A DNA stretch of 24,343 nucleotides from an uncultured Oscillospiraceae bacterium (GCA_900759385.1 CAAEUZ010000077.1:1-24343), one strand, 5' to 3'; counted from the stretch's first letter, positions 7,804-15,452 are shown. Notes: a model not told the origin generated them from the letters alone. Translations and numbers: made by a program.

Positions 7804-9168
7804 CTACGATAAGACGTCCCTCTGCAGCAGCATTACCGTCTCCACATGTGCAGTCCTGGGGAACATGTCTACGGCGGTGGCGGTTTGGGCATTGTAGCCC
7901 ATGGCTTGGAAGCGGGCGGCGTCGCGGGCAAGGGTGGCGCAGTCGCAGGAGACATATACTATACGCTCCGGGCGCATGGAGGCGACGGCCGCGACGGCGT
8001 CCTCGCTCATGCCTTTCCTGGGCGGGTCAACCACTATTGCGTCGGGGTGCGCGCCGCTTGCGGCGAAGCGTTCCGCGGCCTCTGCAGCGTCGGCACAGAT
8101 GAATTCCACGTTGCCGATCCCGTTGGCGGCGGCGTTGGCGCGGGCGTTTTCCACGGCCTCGGGGACTATCTCCGCGCCGATGACATGCCCGGCCCGCTGC
8201 GCAAGGCAGAGGCTGATAGTACCCGCCCCGCAGTAGAGCTCCAGCACTGTGCCGCCCGGCTCCGGCAGAGCCAGCTCGACCGCGCGCCGGTACAGCAGCT
8301 CGGCCTGCGGAGGGTTGATCTGGTAGAAAGCCTGGGGGGCGATCTCAAAGCCGAAGCCGGACAGCACGTCCGTGAGCCCGGGCCTGCCCCAAAGCGTGTA
8401 AAAATCACCGGCCAGCACGGTGTTGCCGCGCGAGCGGTTGACGCAGAGCACAACGCCCGTCAGGCTCGGGCACGCTGCCCGCAACGCCTCAACCAGCGTC
8501 CTGGTCCTGTGTCCGAACCCGGCGGCCGTCACCACGCAGCACACGGCGGAGCCGTCCCGCGCCGTACGTGTGAAGACATGCCTGACGGAGCCGGTGCCTT
8601 TGGCGACGTCGTAAGGCGCAATCCCGTTTTCCGACATCCAGCTGACGACGGCCCTGGCACAGGCGTTCGCCTCACTGCTCTGCAGCAGGCAGTCGTTAAC
8701 CGGCACTACGTCATGGCTTCCGGTGCGGAAAAAACCGCAGACAGGTTCCGCTGCGCTCCCGCCGACGGCAAAAATGGCTTTGTTCCGGTAGCGTTCTGTC
8801 GTGCCGGCGCCGATGATGCCGTCCACGCTCAGCTCCAGGCCGCCGATACGACGGAAGGCGTCGTTTACCTTGCCGCGCTTGAACTCCAGCTCGCGCGCGT
8901 AGCTCATGTGCATCGCCGCGCATCCGCCGCAGCGTCCGTAAGCGGGACAGGCCGGAGCAATGCGGTCCGGGGAGGGGGAGAGGCACTCCTCTCCGCGCCC
9001 ATAGGAGACTGAGCGCCCGGCCTTGACTATGCGCACGCGCCAGCGCTCGCCCGGGAGCGCGCCGCGCACGAAGACCGCCTGTCCGCCTATATGGCATACC
9101 CCCAGCGCGTCGCTGGTGAAACCTGTGATGTCTGCCTCGTATATTTCATTTTTTCTCAAAACGTCCAT
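7804..9168 (-). CDS. 23S rRNA (uracil-C5)-methyltransferase, RlmD/TrmA (RumA) family
   Basis: This 454-residue enzyme has an N-terminal TRAM domain (about 8-60: YEADITGFTSDALGVCHIGG). The iron-sulfur cysteines are C74, C80 and C83 (CPAYGRCGGC), with C160 (NDCLLQ) as probable fourth ligand. The C-terminal SAM-dependent methyltransferase domain contains LELYCGAGTISLCLA, VDPPRKGM and YVSCDCATLARD. The nucleophilic Cys is in the last motif, where the family usually reads SCNPATLARD, so the Asn-Pro is Asp-Cys here. It should transfer methyl from SAM to C5 of a uridine in 23S rRNA (U1939- or U747-type); the exact target is not predictable. ATG 9168 gives full domain length but no strong ribosome binding site precedes it. 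It is transcribed alone, divergent from the capA-like gene. Confidence 0.92.
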   Translation of the reverse strand: MDVLRKNEIYEADITGFTSDALGVCHIGGQAVFVRGALPGERWRVRIVKAGRSVSYGRGEECLSPSPDRIAPACPAYGRCGGCAAMHMSYARELEFKRGKVNDAFRRIGGLELSVDGIIGAGTTERYRNKAIFAVGGSAAEPVCGFFRTGSHDVVPVNDCLLQSSEANACARAVVSWMSENGIAPYDVAKGTGSVRHVFTRTARDGSAVCCVVTAAGFGHRTRTLVEALRAACPSLTGVVLCVNRSRGNTVLAGDFYTLWGRPGLTDVLSGFGFEIAPQAFYQINPPQAELLYRRAVELALPEPGGTVLELYCGAGTISLCLAQRAGHVIGAEIVPEAVENARANAAANGIGNVEFICADAAEAAERFAASGAHPDAIVVDPPRKGMSEDAVAAVASMRPERIVYVSCDCATLARDAARFQAMGYNAQTATAVDMFPRTAHVETVMLLQRDVLS

Positions 9169-9197
9169 GCTGACATTTTACCATGCGGCAAAGGGCT

Positions 9198-9226
9198 TTG
9201 CAATTCCTATGTTAGTGTGCTATAAT
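9198..9226 (+). promoter_or_regulatory. SigA-type promoter of the capA-like gene
   Basis: TTGCAA (9198-9203), a 17-bp spacer and a perfect TATAAT (9221-9226). The start site should fall near 9233, giving a leader of about 28 bases that includes GAGG at 9249-9252. Confidence 0.8.
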
Positions 9227-9260
9227 ACCTTGTTACATCCTGTCAAGCGAGGTATGTGTA

Positions 9261-10568
9261 ATGAACAGCAAGCTTAAAATCGCACTCATCGCCATAGCTG
9301 TGCTGGTTGTGCTGGCGATAGTGATAATCGTGTCACTGTCCGTCGGCGGCGAGCCGGACGTATCGGCAACCCCGCAGGCCACCGCAGGTGTGACGCCGTC
9401 TGCTGCGCCGAGCGCGACGCCGTCGGAACAGCCTGACGAGCCGTCCAGCACCACGACGGCTGTCATCGCCGTCGGCGGGGACATCGTGATGCATACCGGC
9501 CTTAATACGGAGGCGTACTCCAGCGGTGAATATGACTACACTCCTATTTTCGGAGTGCTTCCCGACCTGATCTCCAACACGGACTACGCTGTCTGCTCGC
9601 TGGTGTCCACGCTCGCGGACGGAGGCACCTACACCGCCTACCCGCTGTTCCGCTCACCCACGAGCATAGCTGACGCGATAAGCTCCGTGGGCTTCAACCT
9701 GGTGAATACGGCGACGAGCCATCTGGCCGACTCGTACAAGGACGGCATTGATTCCACGCTTGACGCCCTTGATGCGGCGGGGCTGAATCATGTTGGCACC
9801 TATCGTACGCAGGAAGAGCGCGATTCGTCCGGCAACCGTACCATGGTGGATATCAACGGTATAAGCGTGGCTTTCCTGGCCTACACCTGTGACACCAACA
9901 ATGTTCCCGTCTCCGGCTTTGAATATGCCGCCAGCATATGCGCGACGGACTATCTCACCGGAGGCACGGAGATAGACTACGAGCTCATGGACAGCGACAT
10001 CGCTGCCGCGCGTGAGGCGGGCGCCGAGCTGGTGTTCGTGTTCATGTCCTGGGGTACGGAGTTTTCCACCTCGCCCAGCGATTTGCAGTACGAGATAGCG
10101 GACGGCCTCATTTCCGCCGGTGCGGACGTGATCATAGGCGGGCACTGCCGTGTCCCGCAGCCGATGGAGATGCGTACCGTGCGCCTGGACGACGGCACGG
10201 AGCGCACGGCCTTTGTGTGCTACAGCCTCGGCAACCTGCTCAGCTGCCAGAACGACGACTACACGGACATCTCCGCCATACTGAACATCGAGATCACCCG
10301 CAATGACGACACGGGGGAGACCGCGGTGTCCGGCGTGAGCTACAGGCCCATATATATGGCGGACCTCTATGACTACGGCATCAACGATTACGACTGGCAC
10401 TACCGCGTGGTGGATCTCCACAACGCCATAGCTGCGTGGGAGTCCGGCGACGACTGGGGCTTTATGACCGAGGAGATTTACACGGACATGGTCATCGCCC
10501 TGGAGGCCGCGCATGAGTTCTTCGGCGGCGAATTTGACCCCGAATATGACGGCTCAGCAGCCGAGTGA
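9261..10568 (+). CDS. CapA / PgsA-like (PGA_cap) protein with degraded metal site
   Basis: A 435-residue protein starts at ATG 9261 with GAGG 8 bases upstream. It has a signal-anchor helix (about 4-28) and a Thr/Pro/Ser-rich linker, then a CapA-like metallophosphatase-fold domain (about 68-380) predicted outside the membrane. The fold is recognisable from AVGGDIVMHTGL, FRSPTSIADAISSVGFNLVNTATSH, STLDALDAAGLNHVGTYR, AFLAYTC, VFMSWGTEF and VIIGGHCRVPQPMEM. Several family residues differ: the usual NLE is SLV (CSLVSTLADGG), NNH is TSH and HPH is HCR; only the first Asp and some His remain. It may therefore bind rather than hydrolyse its ligand, or act on a different substrate. It is monocistronic, with its own promoter and terminator. 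Members relate to poly-gamma-glutamate or capsule synthesis, but no other capsule genes are nearby. Confidence 0.87.
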   Translation: MNSKLKIALIAIAVLVVLAIVIIVSLSVGGEPDVSATPQATAGVTPSAAPSATPSEQPDEPSSTTTAVIAVGGDIVMHTGLNTEAYSSGEYDYTPIFGVLPDLISNTDYAVCSLVSTLADGGTYTAYPLFRSPTSIADAISSVGFNLVNTATSHLADSYKDGIDSTLDALDAAGLNHVGTYRTQEERDSSGNRTMVDINGISVAFLAYTCDTNNVPVSGFEYAASICATDYLTGGTEIDYELMDSDIAAAREAGAELVFVFMSWGTEFSTSPSDLQYEIADGLISAGADVIIGGHCRVPQPMEMRTVRLDDGTERTAFVCYSLGNLLSCQNDDYTDISAILNIEITRNDDTGETAVSGVSYRPIYMADLYDYGINDYDWHYRVVDLHNAIAAWESGDDWGFMTEEIYTDMVIALEAAHEFFGGEFDPEYDGSAAE

Positions 10569-10581
10569 CGCAAAAAAGCAG

Positions 10582-10610
10582 AAGAGACGGGCTTCGGCCC
10601 GTCTCTTTTT
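10582..10610. terminator. Bidirectional terminator between the capA-like and LysR genes
   Basis: AGAGACGGGC-TTCG-GCCCGTCTCT is a 10-bp stem with a stable UUCG loop and TTTTT on the plus side. It sits 14 bases after the capA-like stop and abuts the end of the convergent LysR gene; the minus side has only a short A/T run (AAAAAAGCAGA). Confidence 0.88.
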
Positions 10611-11511
10611 ATGTCCTGAAGTAAGGCTCCTCCGTCGGGTAGCGCTCGTGCACATATTCGACGATGAGCTTCAGCAGGGCCTCTGCCTGCGGGGAGATGT
10701 ACGCGCCGGCCTGAGTGGCTATGCCTATGGAGCGGTACGGCGCGCTCTCTATCGGGTAGACGTGTATGTCACCGCCTGTCTTCTGCAGCACAAGCTCCGG
10801 CATTATGCTCACACCCATGCCGCTCTCGACCAGCGCTATGATGGAGCTGTCCTCGATTATGTTGTGCTCCGTCTTGACTGAGAGGCCGTTGGCCTCCATG
10901 AACACCCGGGCGTCGAAGTCAGACCCGGCCCCGGGGATGATGAGCTCGAAGTCGCGTATCTCCTCAATGGTTATGTATGAGCCGTTGTGCGGCACAAAAT
11001 CCGGCGGGGTTATGCACAGCAGCCGGTCGCGCAGCAGCGGCATGGGGGAGATGCGGTTCTTGGTCGGTATGCTGACGAAGGCCAGATCCAGCGCGCCTAC
11101 CAGCAGCCCGTTTTCCAGCGCGCCGTAGCCGTCCTGCACCAGCTTTACCACCACGTCCGGGTGCACCTGGCGCATGCGCTGCAATATGGCCGGCATCCAG
11201 GCGCAGCACACGCTGTTGAACACCCCGATGCGTACCGAGCCGTGCAGCTCACCCTTTATGCGGGAGACCTCGGTCAGGAGCTTGCTGTCGGCGTCCAGAG
11301 CAGCGCGCATGTGAGGCAGGAGCTCACGCCCGTAATGCGTGAGCTCGATGCCTACGCGGCTGCGTACCAGCAGGGAGAGCCCGAAGCGCTTTTCCAGCTT
11401 GCCGAGGGAATGGCTGACCGCCGCCGGCGTCAGGTGAAGTGACTCTGCGGCCTCGCGCATGGAGCCCGTCTCCACAATTTTATCAAAAATCATGTAGTCC
11501 CAAAGTGACAT
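10609..11511 (-). CDS. LysR-family transcriptional regulator
   Basis: The 300-residue protein begins MSLWDYMIFDKIVETGSM. The winged helix-turn-helix is at residues 1-60 (REAAESLHLTPAAVSHSLGKLEKRFG). The C-terminal effector domain has the periplasmic-binding-protein-like fold (LHGSVRIGVFNSVCCAWMPAIL, ALDLAFVSIPTK, LLCITPPDFV, IALVESGMGVSIMPELVLQKTGG). I chose ATG 11511 because GGGAGG lies 8 bases upstream; longer frames start without a ribosome binding site. It is transcribed away from the panB operon across a 363-bp AT-rich spacer, the standard layout for a LysR protein controlling the divergent operon. The inducer is unknown; a keto acid or amino acid of the adjacent pathway is a reasonable guess. 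Confidence 0.93.
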   Translation of the reverse strand: MSLWDYMIFDKIVETGSMREAAESLHLTPAAVSHSLGKLEKRFGLSLLVRSRVGIELTHYGRELLPHMRAALDADSKLLTEVSRIKGELHGSVRIGVFNSVCCAWMPAILQRMRQVHPDVVVKLVQDGYGALENGLLVGALDLAFVSIPTKNRISPMPLLRDRLLCITPPDFVPHNGSYITIEEIRDFELIIPGAGSDFDARVFMEANGLSVKTEHNIIEDSSIIALVESGMGVSIMPELVLQKTGGDIHVYPIESAPYRSIGIATQAGAYISPQAEALLKLIVEYVHERYPTEEPYFRT

Positions 11512-11874
11512 CGAGCTTACCTCCCAGGTCTGGTTATTAATAATTATACACACAATTAGTCAAAAGCACCAGACTCTTTAAAAAAATTAAATATTATTGT
11601 GCATGATATAAAATTTAATTTTATTATTTGCGGCCAAAACAAGAGAAGCCGGGACATATCAGAGAGCTTTGAGATAAAATATTGGCGTGTTTTCATACGA
11701 TAAGGGCGGAAATGCGAAAGATATAAGTGAATTGAGCAAGAAAGCAGTGCTTTATAATATGGTTAAGAATCTATAAATAATAACTATTATTTGATTTACA
11801 TTTGCGCCGGCGTGGTTTAGCATAAGCCTATGTTGAACATTCAGGAATTTAATTTGTGAAAGGAGACACGGGCT
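11512..11874. promoter_or_regulatory. AT-rich divergent regulatory region between LysR gene and panB
   Basis: This 363-bp stretch has no gene and is much richer in A/T than its surroundings. It contains an inverted repeat TCTGGT (11529-11534) / ACCAGA (11568-11573), centres 39 bp apart, just upstream of the LysR ribosome binding site. It also contains several A/T tracts, and a TATAAT at 11753-11758 with TTGAGC at 11732-11737 (15-bp spacing, short) as a possible panB promoter. The panB ribosome binding site AGGAG is at 11861-11865. LysR proteins typically bind T-N11-A dyads in such spacers, and the A/T richness would favour bending. Confidence 0.55.
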
Positions 11875-12741
11875 ATGCCTAAGAAGAAAACAATACTCGA
11901 CCTCTACAAGATGAAGGAAAACGGCGAAAAAGCAGTCTGGATGGTAATGTATGACTCCCTGTTTGCCTCCTATGCCGAGGATGCCGGCATGGATATGATA
12001 CTCTGCGGCGACTCCATGGGCATGATAGTCTACGGCTGGCAGGGCACCGTGCCTGTCACTATGGACATGAGCATAGCCCACTGTCAGGGCGTGCGCCGCG
12101 GCGCGCCGAACACGTACCTCATCGGCGACCTGCCCTTCGGCGCCTATCACGCCAGCGTGGAGGACGCGGTGCGCAACGCCGTGCGCTTCTACAAAGAGGC
12201 GGACGTGGACGCCGTTAAGCTCGAGGGCGGCGTGGCCGTAGCGGACAAGATAGAGGCCATCACCAAGGCGGGCATGGTCGTGTTCGGCCACATCGGCCTC
12301 ACCCCGCAGTCCAGCGCCAGCATGGGCGGCTTCAAGGCCCAGGGACGCACGACAGACAGTGCCAAGGCCGTTATTGAGGACGCCCTGGCCGTCTGGAAGG
12401 CGGGAGCGCGCGTGCTGCTGCTCGAGGGCGTGCCCGAGGAGGTCTGCGCCTACGTCCACAAGATGCTGCCCATCCCCGTCTACGGCATAGGCGCGGGCGC
12501 GGACTGCGACGGGCAGGTGCTGCTCTCCGCCGACGCACTGGGCATGTACAAAAACTTCACCCCCAAGTTCACAAAGAAATACTGCGATATCGGCGCCATT
12601 GCCACCCAGGGCATGGCAGACTACATACGCGAAGTCAAGGAGTGTTCCTTCCCGGCTCCGGAGCACAAGTACAAGATCTCCGGCGATCCCGAGGAGTTCC
12701 AGAAGCTCTTTGACGAGATGGCCCCGCTGTTCTCCGAGTAA
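11875..12741 (+). CDS. panB: 3-methyl-2-oxobutanoate hydroxymethyltransferase (ketopantoate hydroxymethyltransferase-like)
   Basis: The 288-residue protein is of normal PanB length and collinear with E. coli PanB. Metal and substrate residues are present: Asp in LCGDSMGM, Asp in IGDLPFGAY, Lys and Glu in VKLEGG, His in FGHIGLTPQS and the catalytic Glu in LLEGVP. Also conserved are VRRGAPN, GGFKAQGR, PVYGIGAG and GQVL. PanB transfers a hydroxymethyl group from 5,10-methylene-THF to 2-oxoisovalerate, giving ketopantoate in the cytoplasm. The N-terminal TAYDYSFA of E. coli is VMYDSLFA here, and the tail is longer. It is first of four genes under a divergent LysR regulator. No panC, panD or panE is in view, so a role in pantothenate synthesis is not assured; a related aldol reaction on another keto acid is possible. 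Confidence 0.88.
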   Translation: MPKKKTILDLYKMKENGEKAVWMVMYDSLFASYAEDAGMDMILCGDSMGMIVYGWQGTVPVTMDMSIAHCQGVRRGAPNTYLIGDLPFGAYHASVEDAVRNAVRFYKEADVDAVKLEGGVAVADKIEAITKAGMVVFGHIGLTPQSSASMGGFKAQGRTTDSAKAVIEDALAVWKAGARVLLLEGVPEEVCAYVHKMLPIPVYGIGAGADCDGQVLLSADALGMYKNFTPKFTKKYCDIGAIATQGMADYIREVKECSFPAPEHKYKISGDPEEFQKLFDEMAPLFSE

Positions 12742-12748
12742 GCCGTAC

Positions 12749-12776
12749 GGAGCGGCTGAATATATTCAGCCGCTCC
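12749..12776 (+). terminator. Perfect 28-base palindrome between panB and the DUF1097 gene
   Basis: GGAGCGGCTGAATA is followed directly by its exact reverse complement. As RNA it forms a hairpin of about 12 bp with a 4-base loop, followed by TTTG only. It begins 7 bases after the panB stop. It may partly terminate transcription or stabilise the panB mRNA 3' end, lowering expression of the downstream genes. The weak T-run argues against full termination. Confidence 0.6.
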
Positions 12777-12814
12777 TTTGCTATAAGCCGAAGCAAAGTG
12801 AAGAGGAGGAAGAT

Positions 12815-13317
12815 ATGAGCAAAAAGCGACATTTGTCTGGTGCATAGGCCTGGGCCTGCTTGACGGCATTTACTGCATCATCTGTTCGGCGATACCCCAT
12901 GTACAGAACTATATGTGGATCGGCTTTATCTCCCTGCCCATATACTTCTGTGGGGGCGCAAAACTCAAGGAACTGCCTAGGTATTTCTGCTGTGCCGCCA
13001 GCGGCGTAGGCTGGGGAGCCTTGACGCTGGCCGGGCTCGGTTTGGGGCTGTTCACCAACAGCAATGTGAATATGCTGGTCGTTGTCACGGTAGTGGTGAC
13101 CATCTGCTGCTTTGTGCACATGGGTCTGCTCACCGAAGATAAGCTGGGCGGCCTGTTCTGCAACTGCCCGATGGTATTCGGCGGCTTTGCGGCGGTGTTC
13201 TCCCAGGGGACGGGCGAGGCGCTGTGGGTTATACTGACGCTCACGCTCGGCCTGATACTCGGCTGGATTATGGGCGCCATAGCCGCGCCGATAGGCAAAC
13301 TGATAGACAAGAAATAA
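12815..13317 (+). pseudogene. DUF1097 inner-membrane protein (YcdZ-like), frameshifted at codon 4
   Basis: ATG 12815 has an excellent ribosome binding site (GAGGAGG) but its frame reads only 10 codons to TAG at 12845. The coding content continues one base back: after AGC AAA AAG, re-reading the G gives GCG ACA TTT GTC TGG and then an uninterrupted frame to TAA 13315-13317. The joined product begins MSKKATFVWCIGLGLLDGIY and is about 168 residues, normal for DUF1097. It has about five membrane helices (WIGFISLPIYFCGG, YFCCAASGVGWGALTLAGLGLG, NMLVVVTVVVTICCFV, CPMVFGGFAAVFSQG, LWVILTLTLGLILGWIMGAIAAP). One missing A in the A5 tract (12821-12825) would explain it, as would -1 slippage on AAA AAG. 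Everything downstream looks under normal constraint, so a sequencing error, recent mutation or programmed/phase-variable slippage are all open. Function unknown; probably transports a substrate of the neighbouring enzymes. Confidence 0.8.
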
Positions 13318-13342
13318 CTGCATATTAGAAGGAGGAAAAGCT

Positions 13343-14539
13343 ATGCCCAAATTTGCGCAGCGTATGTACGATATGGAGGGCTCCGCCTCCGTCATCCGCG
13401 CCCTGTTCGGAGCGATGGGCGACGCCAACATCATCTCCTTCGGAGGCGGCGCGCCGGCGAGCGAGGGCCTGCCCGTCGAGGAGATACGCGACATCTGCAC
13501 GGACGTGCTCACGCGCGGGAAACGCGGCGTGGAGGCCCTGCAGTACGGCTCGGTGCTGGGCGTGCCCGACCTGCGCCAGGCTGTGAGCGACATCCTGCTC
13601 AAACCCAAGGGGATTGACGCCTCGCTTGACGAGCTCATCATCGTAAACGGCGGCCTTGAGACCATGAACCTGCTCTGCCAGGTTTACATCAATCCCGGCG
13701 ACGTAATCCTTGTCGAGTCGCCAACCTTTGTCCACTGCGTGGAGATATTTGAGATGTTCCAGGCCAAGTGTGTGGCCGTAGAGTGCGACGATTACGGCAT
13801 GGTGCTGGATGACCTGGAGCGCAAGATCCGTGAGCTGCATCCGAAGTTCGTGTATGTAATACCCACGTTCCAGAACCCGACCGGCAAGACCCTGCCCGCT
13901 GACAGGCGGCAGAAGATAGCCGAGCTGGGCAGCAAGTACGACGTCATCATACTTGAAGACGACCCCTATCAGGAGCTGCGCTACAGCGGCGAGCCGCTCA
14001 AGCCGATCAAGTATTACGACAAGACCGGGCATACGGTGTATGCCAACAGCTTCTCCAAGATATTCTCCCCAGGCAGCCGCCTCGGCTTCTGCTATGCGGA
14101 CAAGGAGATCATTGCCAGGCTCTTTGACGCGAAGACGGCCACCAATTCGCACACGTCAAACTTTGCCCAGGTTGTCTGCGCCGAGTACTTCAAGCGCGGC
14201 TATTTCCCGGAGCACCTGAAGAAGATCTGCGAGATACACCGCGAGCGGCGGGATGTCATGATGGCCTGCCTGGAGAAGTACATGCCCGAGGGCACCAAAT
14301 GGGTGTTCCCGGACGGCGGCCTGTTCACCTGGGTGGAGCTGCCCGGCGGGATCGACACCGGCGCTCTGCTGCCTGAGGCCAACGCGGCCGGCATACACTA
14401 TGTCGCCGGCGCAGGCTTCTACGTAGAGGGCTACGGCGCGGGCTCCAATGCCATGCGCGTGAGCTTCGGCAACGTGACGCCGGAGAAGATAGAGCTGGGC
14501 GTGCAGCGCCTTGCAAACCTGGTAAAAAGCAAGCTTTAA
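13343..14539 (+). CDS. PLP-dependent aminotransferase, class I/II (2-aminoadipate/MocR-like subgroup)
   Basis: This 398-residue fold-type I aminotransferase starts at ATG 13343 after GAAGGAGGAAAAG. Recognisable elements are ISFGGGAPASEGLP (N-terminal substrate loop), LQYGSVLGVPDLRQAV, the phosphate/PLP segment NGGLETMNLLCQVYINPGDV, YVIPTFQNPTGKTL (Asn and Pro of the cofactor site), ILEDDPYQELRY (Asp to the pyridine nitrogen) and SFSKIFSPGSRLG with the Schiff-base Lys near residue 239. GSNAMRVSFGN near the C-terminus holds the Arg for the substrate carboxylate. It resembles LysN and the catalytic half of MocR regulators but has no DNA-binding domain. Substrate is not predictable; in this operon a keto acid feeding or leaving PanB (for example valine with 2-oxoisovalerate) is an attractive guess. 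Confidence 0.93.
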   Translation: MPKFAQRMYDMEGSASVIRALFGAMGDANIISFGGGAPASEGLPVEEIRDICTDVLTRGKRGVEALQYGSVLGVPDLRQAVSDILLKPKGIDASLDELIIVNGGLETMNLLCQVYINPGDVILVESPTFVHCVEIFEMFQAKCVAVECDDYGMVLDDLERKIRELHPKFVYVIPTFQNPTGKTLPADRRQKIAELGSKYDVIILEDDPYQELRYSGEPLKPIKYYDKTGHTVYANSFSKIFSPGSRLGFCYADKEIIARLFDAKTATNSHTSNFAQVVCAEYFKRGYFPEHLKKICEIHRERRDVMMACLEKYMPEGTKWVFPDGGLFTWVELPGGIDTGALLPEANAAGIHYVAGAGFYVEGYGAGSNAMRVSFGNVTPEKIELGVQRLANLVKSKL

Positions 14540-14567
14540 TTATAACGGGAGCTAAGGAGGAAAAACT

Positions 14568-15302
14568 ATGGCCAACCTCAATCTATGGGACGACCTCAAG
14601 CGCTGGAAGAGCGAGTGCGAATTCGTAGAGCTCTCGCACGAGTTTTCGCCGGAGACGCCGCACTGGTCCGGGTTCCCGGCTATGAGCTATGAGAAAATCT
14701 TTGACTATGAAGTGGGCTTCCGCGTGCACAAGGTTACTGCGGTTACCCAGTACGGCACGCACGTGGACGCGCCGGGGCACTTCGTACCCGGCACGCGCAT
14801 GCTCAATGAGCTGCGCGCGGACGAACTGGTGCTGCCGCTGGCGGTGATAGACGTCAGCGCCAAGGTGGTGGAGGACTGTGACTACGGCGTCTCGGTGGCG
14901 GACATCGAGGACTTTGAAGCCAGGTACGGCCGCATTCCCGATGGCTGCTTTGTGGCCGCGCGCACCGACTGGAGCAAGCGCGAGGACATGGACAACTTCG
15001 ATGAGAACGGCCAGAAGCACTACCCGGGCTGGGGGATGGACGCCCTCAAATTCCTGGTTGAGGAGCGCAATGTCGCCGCAATAGGGCACGAGACCAGCGA
15101 CACGGACGTCGCCGTGCGCAGCGCCGCCGGAGGGTATGTGTGCGAATACTACATCCTGGAGCAGGACCGCTACCAGATAGAGCTGCTCAAGAACCTGGAC
15201 AAGGTCCCGCCGACCGGCAGCGTTATAGTCTGCGGCTTCCCCAGGGGCGTTGATCTCACCGGCTTCCACGCCAGGTGCTATGCCATATGCCCCAAGGGCT
15301 GA
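14568..15302 (+). CDS. Cyclase-family (kynurenine formamidase-like) metal-dependent hydrolase
   Basis: A 244-residue protein starts at ATG 14568 with AAGGAGGAAAAA just upstream. The family's metal motif HxGTHxDxPxH appears as QYGTHVDAPGHF (about residues 62-73), so the first His is Gln while the second His, Asp and last His are kept. Other family features are VELSHEFSPETPHWSGFP near the N-terminus, DGCFVAARTDWSK, AAIGHETSDTDV and the C-terminal GFPRGVDLTGFHARCYAI. Known members hydrolyse N-formylkynurenine or isatin, or open or close small amide rings, using Mn or Zn. The role here is unknown; with an aminotransferase and PanB it may act on a lactam, amide or similar derivative. It is the last gene of the panB operon, 28 bp after the aminotransferase, and a new promoter starts right after it. 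Confidence 0.87.
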   Translation: MANLNLWDDLKRWKSECEFVELSHEFSPETPHWSGFPAMSYEKIFDYEVGFRVHKVTAVTQYGTHVDAPGHFVPGTRMLNELRADELVLPLAVIDVSAKVVEDCDYGVSVADIEDFEARYGRIPDGCFVAARTDWSKREDMDNFDENGQKHYPGWGMDALKFLVEERNVAAIGHETSDTDVAVRSAAGGYVCEYYILEQDRYQIELLKNLDKVPPTGSVIVCGFPRGVDLTGFHARCYAICPKG

Positions 15303-15309
15303 ATAACGC

Positions 15310-15338
15310 TTGACAGGCCGGCACGAAAAAAGTATAAT
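15310..15338 (+). promoter_or_regulatory. Consensus SigA promoter of the folT leader
   Basis: A perfect TTGACA (15310-15315), a 17-bp spacer and a perfect TATAAT (15333-15338). Transcription should start near 15345, leaving a leader of about 265 bases before the folT start codon. Confidence 0.88.
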
Positions 15339-15361
15339 TCACGCAGGCCTTAGCCCCAGAT

Positions 15362-15452
15362 GGTTCGCAATATGACGCGAACCGGACAAATTATCATTAT
15401 TTTTCCCGGTTCGGTGCAGCAAGCCGTGCCGGGGGCGCGGCCATGCCGCGCC
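15362..15452 (+). other. Structured 5' part of the folT leader, upstream of the riboswitch
   Basis: Three hairpins are visible. GGTTCGC pairs with GCGAACC around 15363-15384; CCCGG pairs with CCGGG around 15408-15434; and GGCGCGGC-CAT-GCCGCGCC is perfect at 15434-15452. The region contains no gene. No U-run follows, so these are not typical terminators. I recognise no known aptamer in this part; it makes the leader unusually long for a THF riboswitch. Confidence 0.5.

Noticed and set aside
7715..7897. A 60-codon plus-strand frame overlapping the end of the methyltransferase gene
   Set aside because: No ribosome binding site, low-complexity N-terminus, and most of it is antisense to conserved coding sequence.
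7846..9012. A 388-codon plus-strand frame opposite the RNA methyltransferase
   Set aside because: Antisense shadow with no domain, no ribosome binding site and codon use unlike the neighbours.
11810..11832. A sigma-54-like GG-N10-GC element (TGGTTTAGCATAAGCC) upstream of panB
   Set aside because: Only the GG/GC spacing fits; the rest of the TGGCAC-TTGC consensus is absent, and no sigma-54 activator is nearby.
11752..12666. A 304-codon minus-strand frame opposite panB
   Set aside because: Overlaps a well-conserved panB gene and has no family resemblance; its start and end have no signals.
12913..13317. An independent 134-residue membrane protein starting at ATG 12913
   Set aside because: The same frame continues upstream with coherent DUF1097 sequence and the real ribosome binding site and ATG are at 12815, so the short start is internal to a frameshifted gene.
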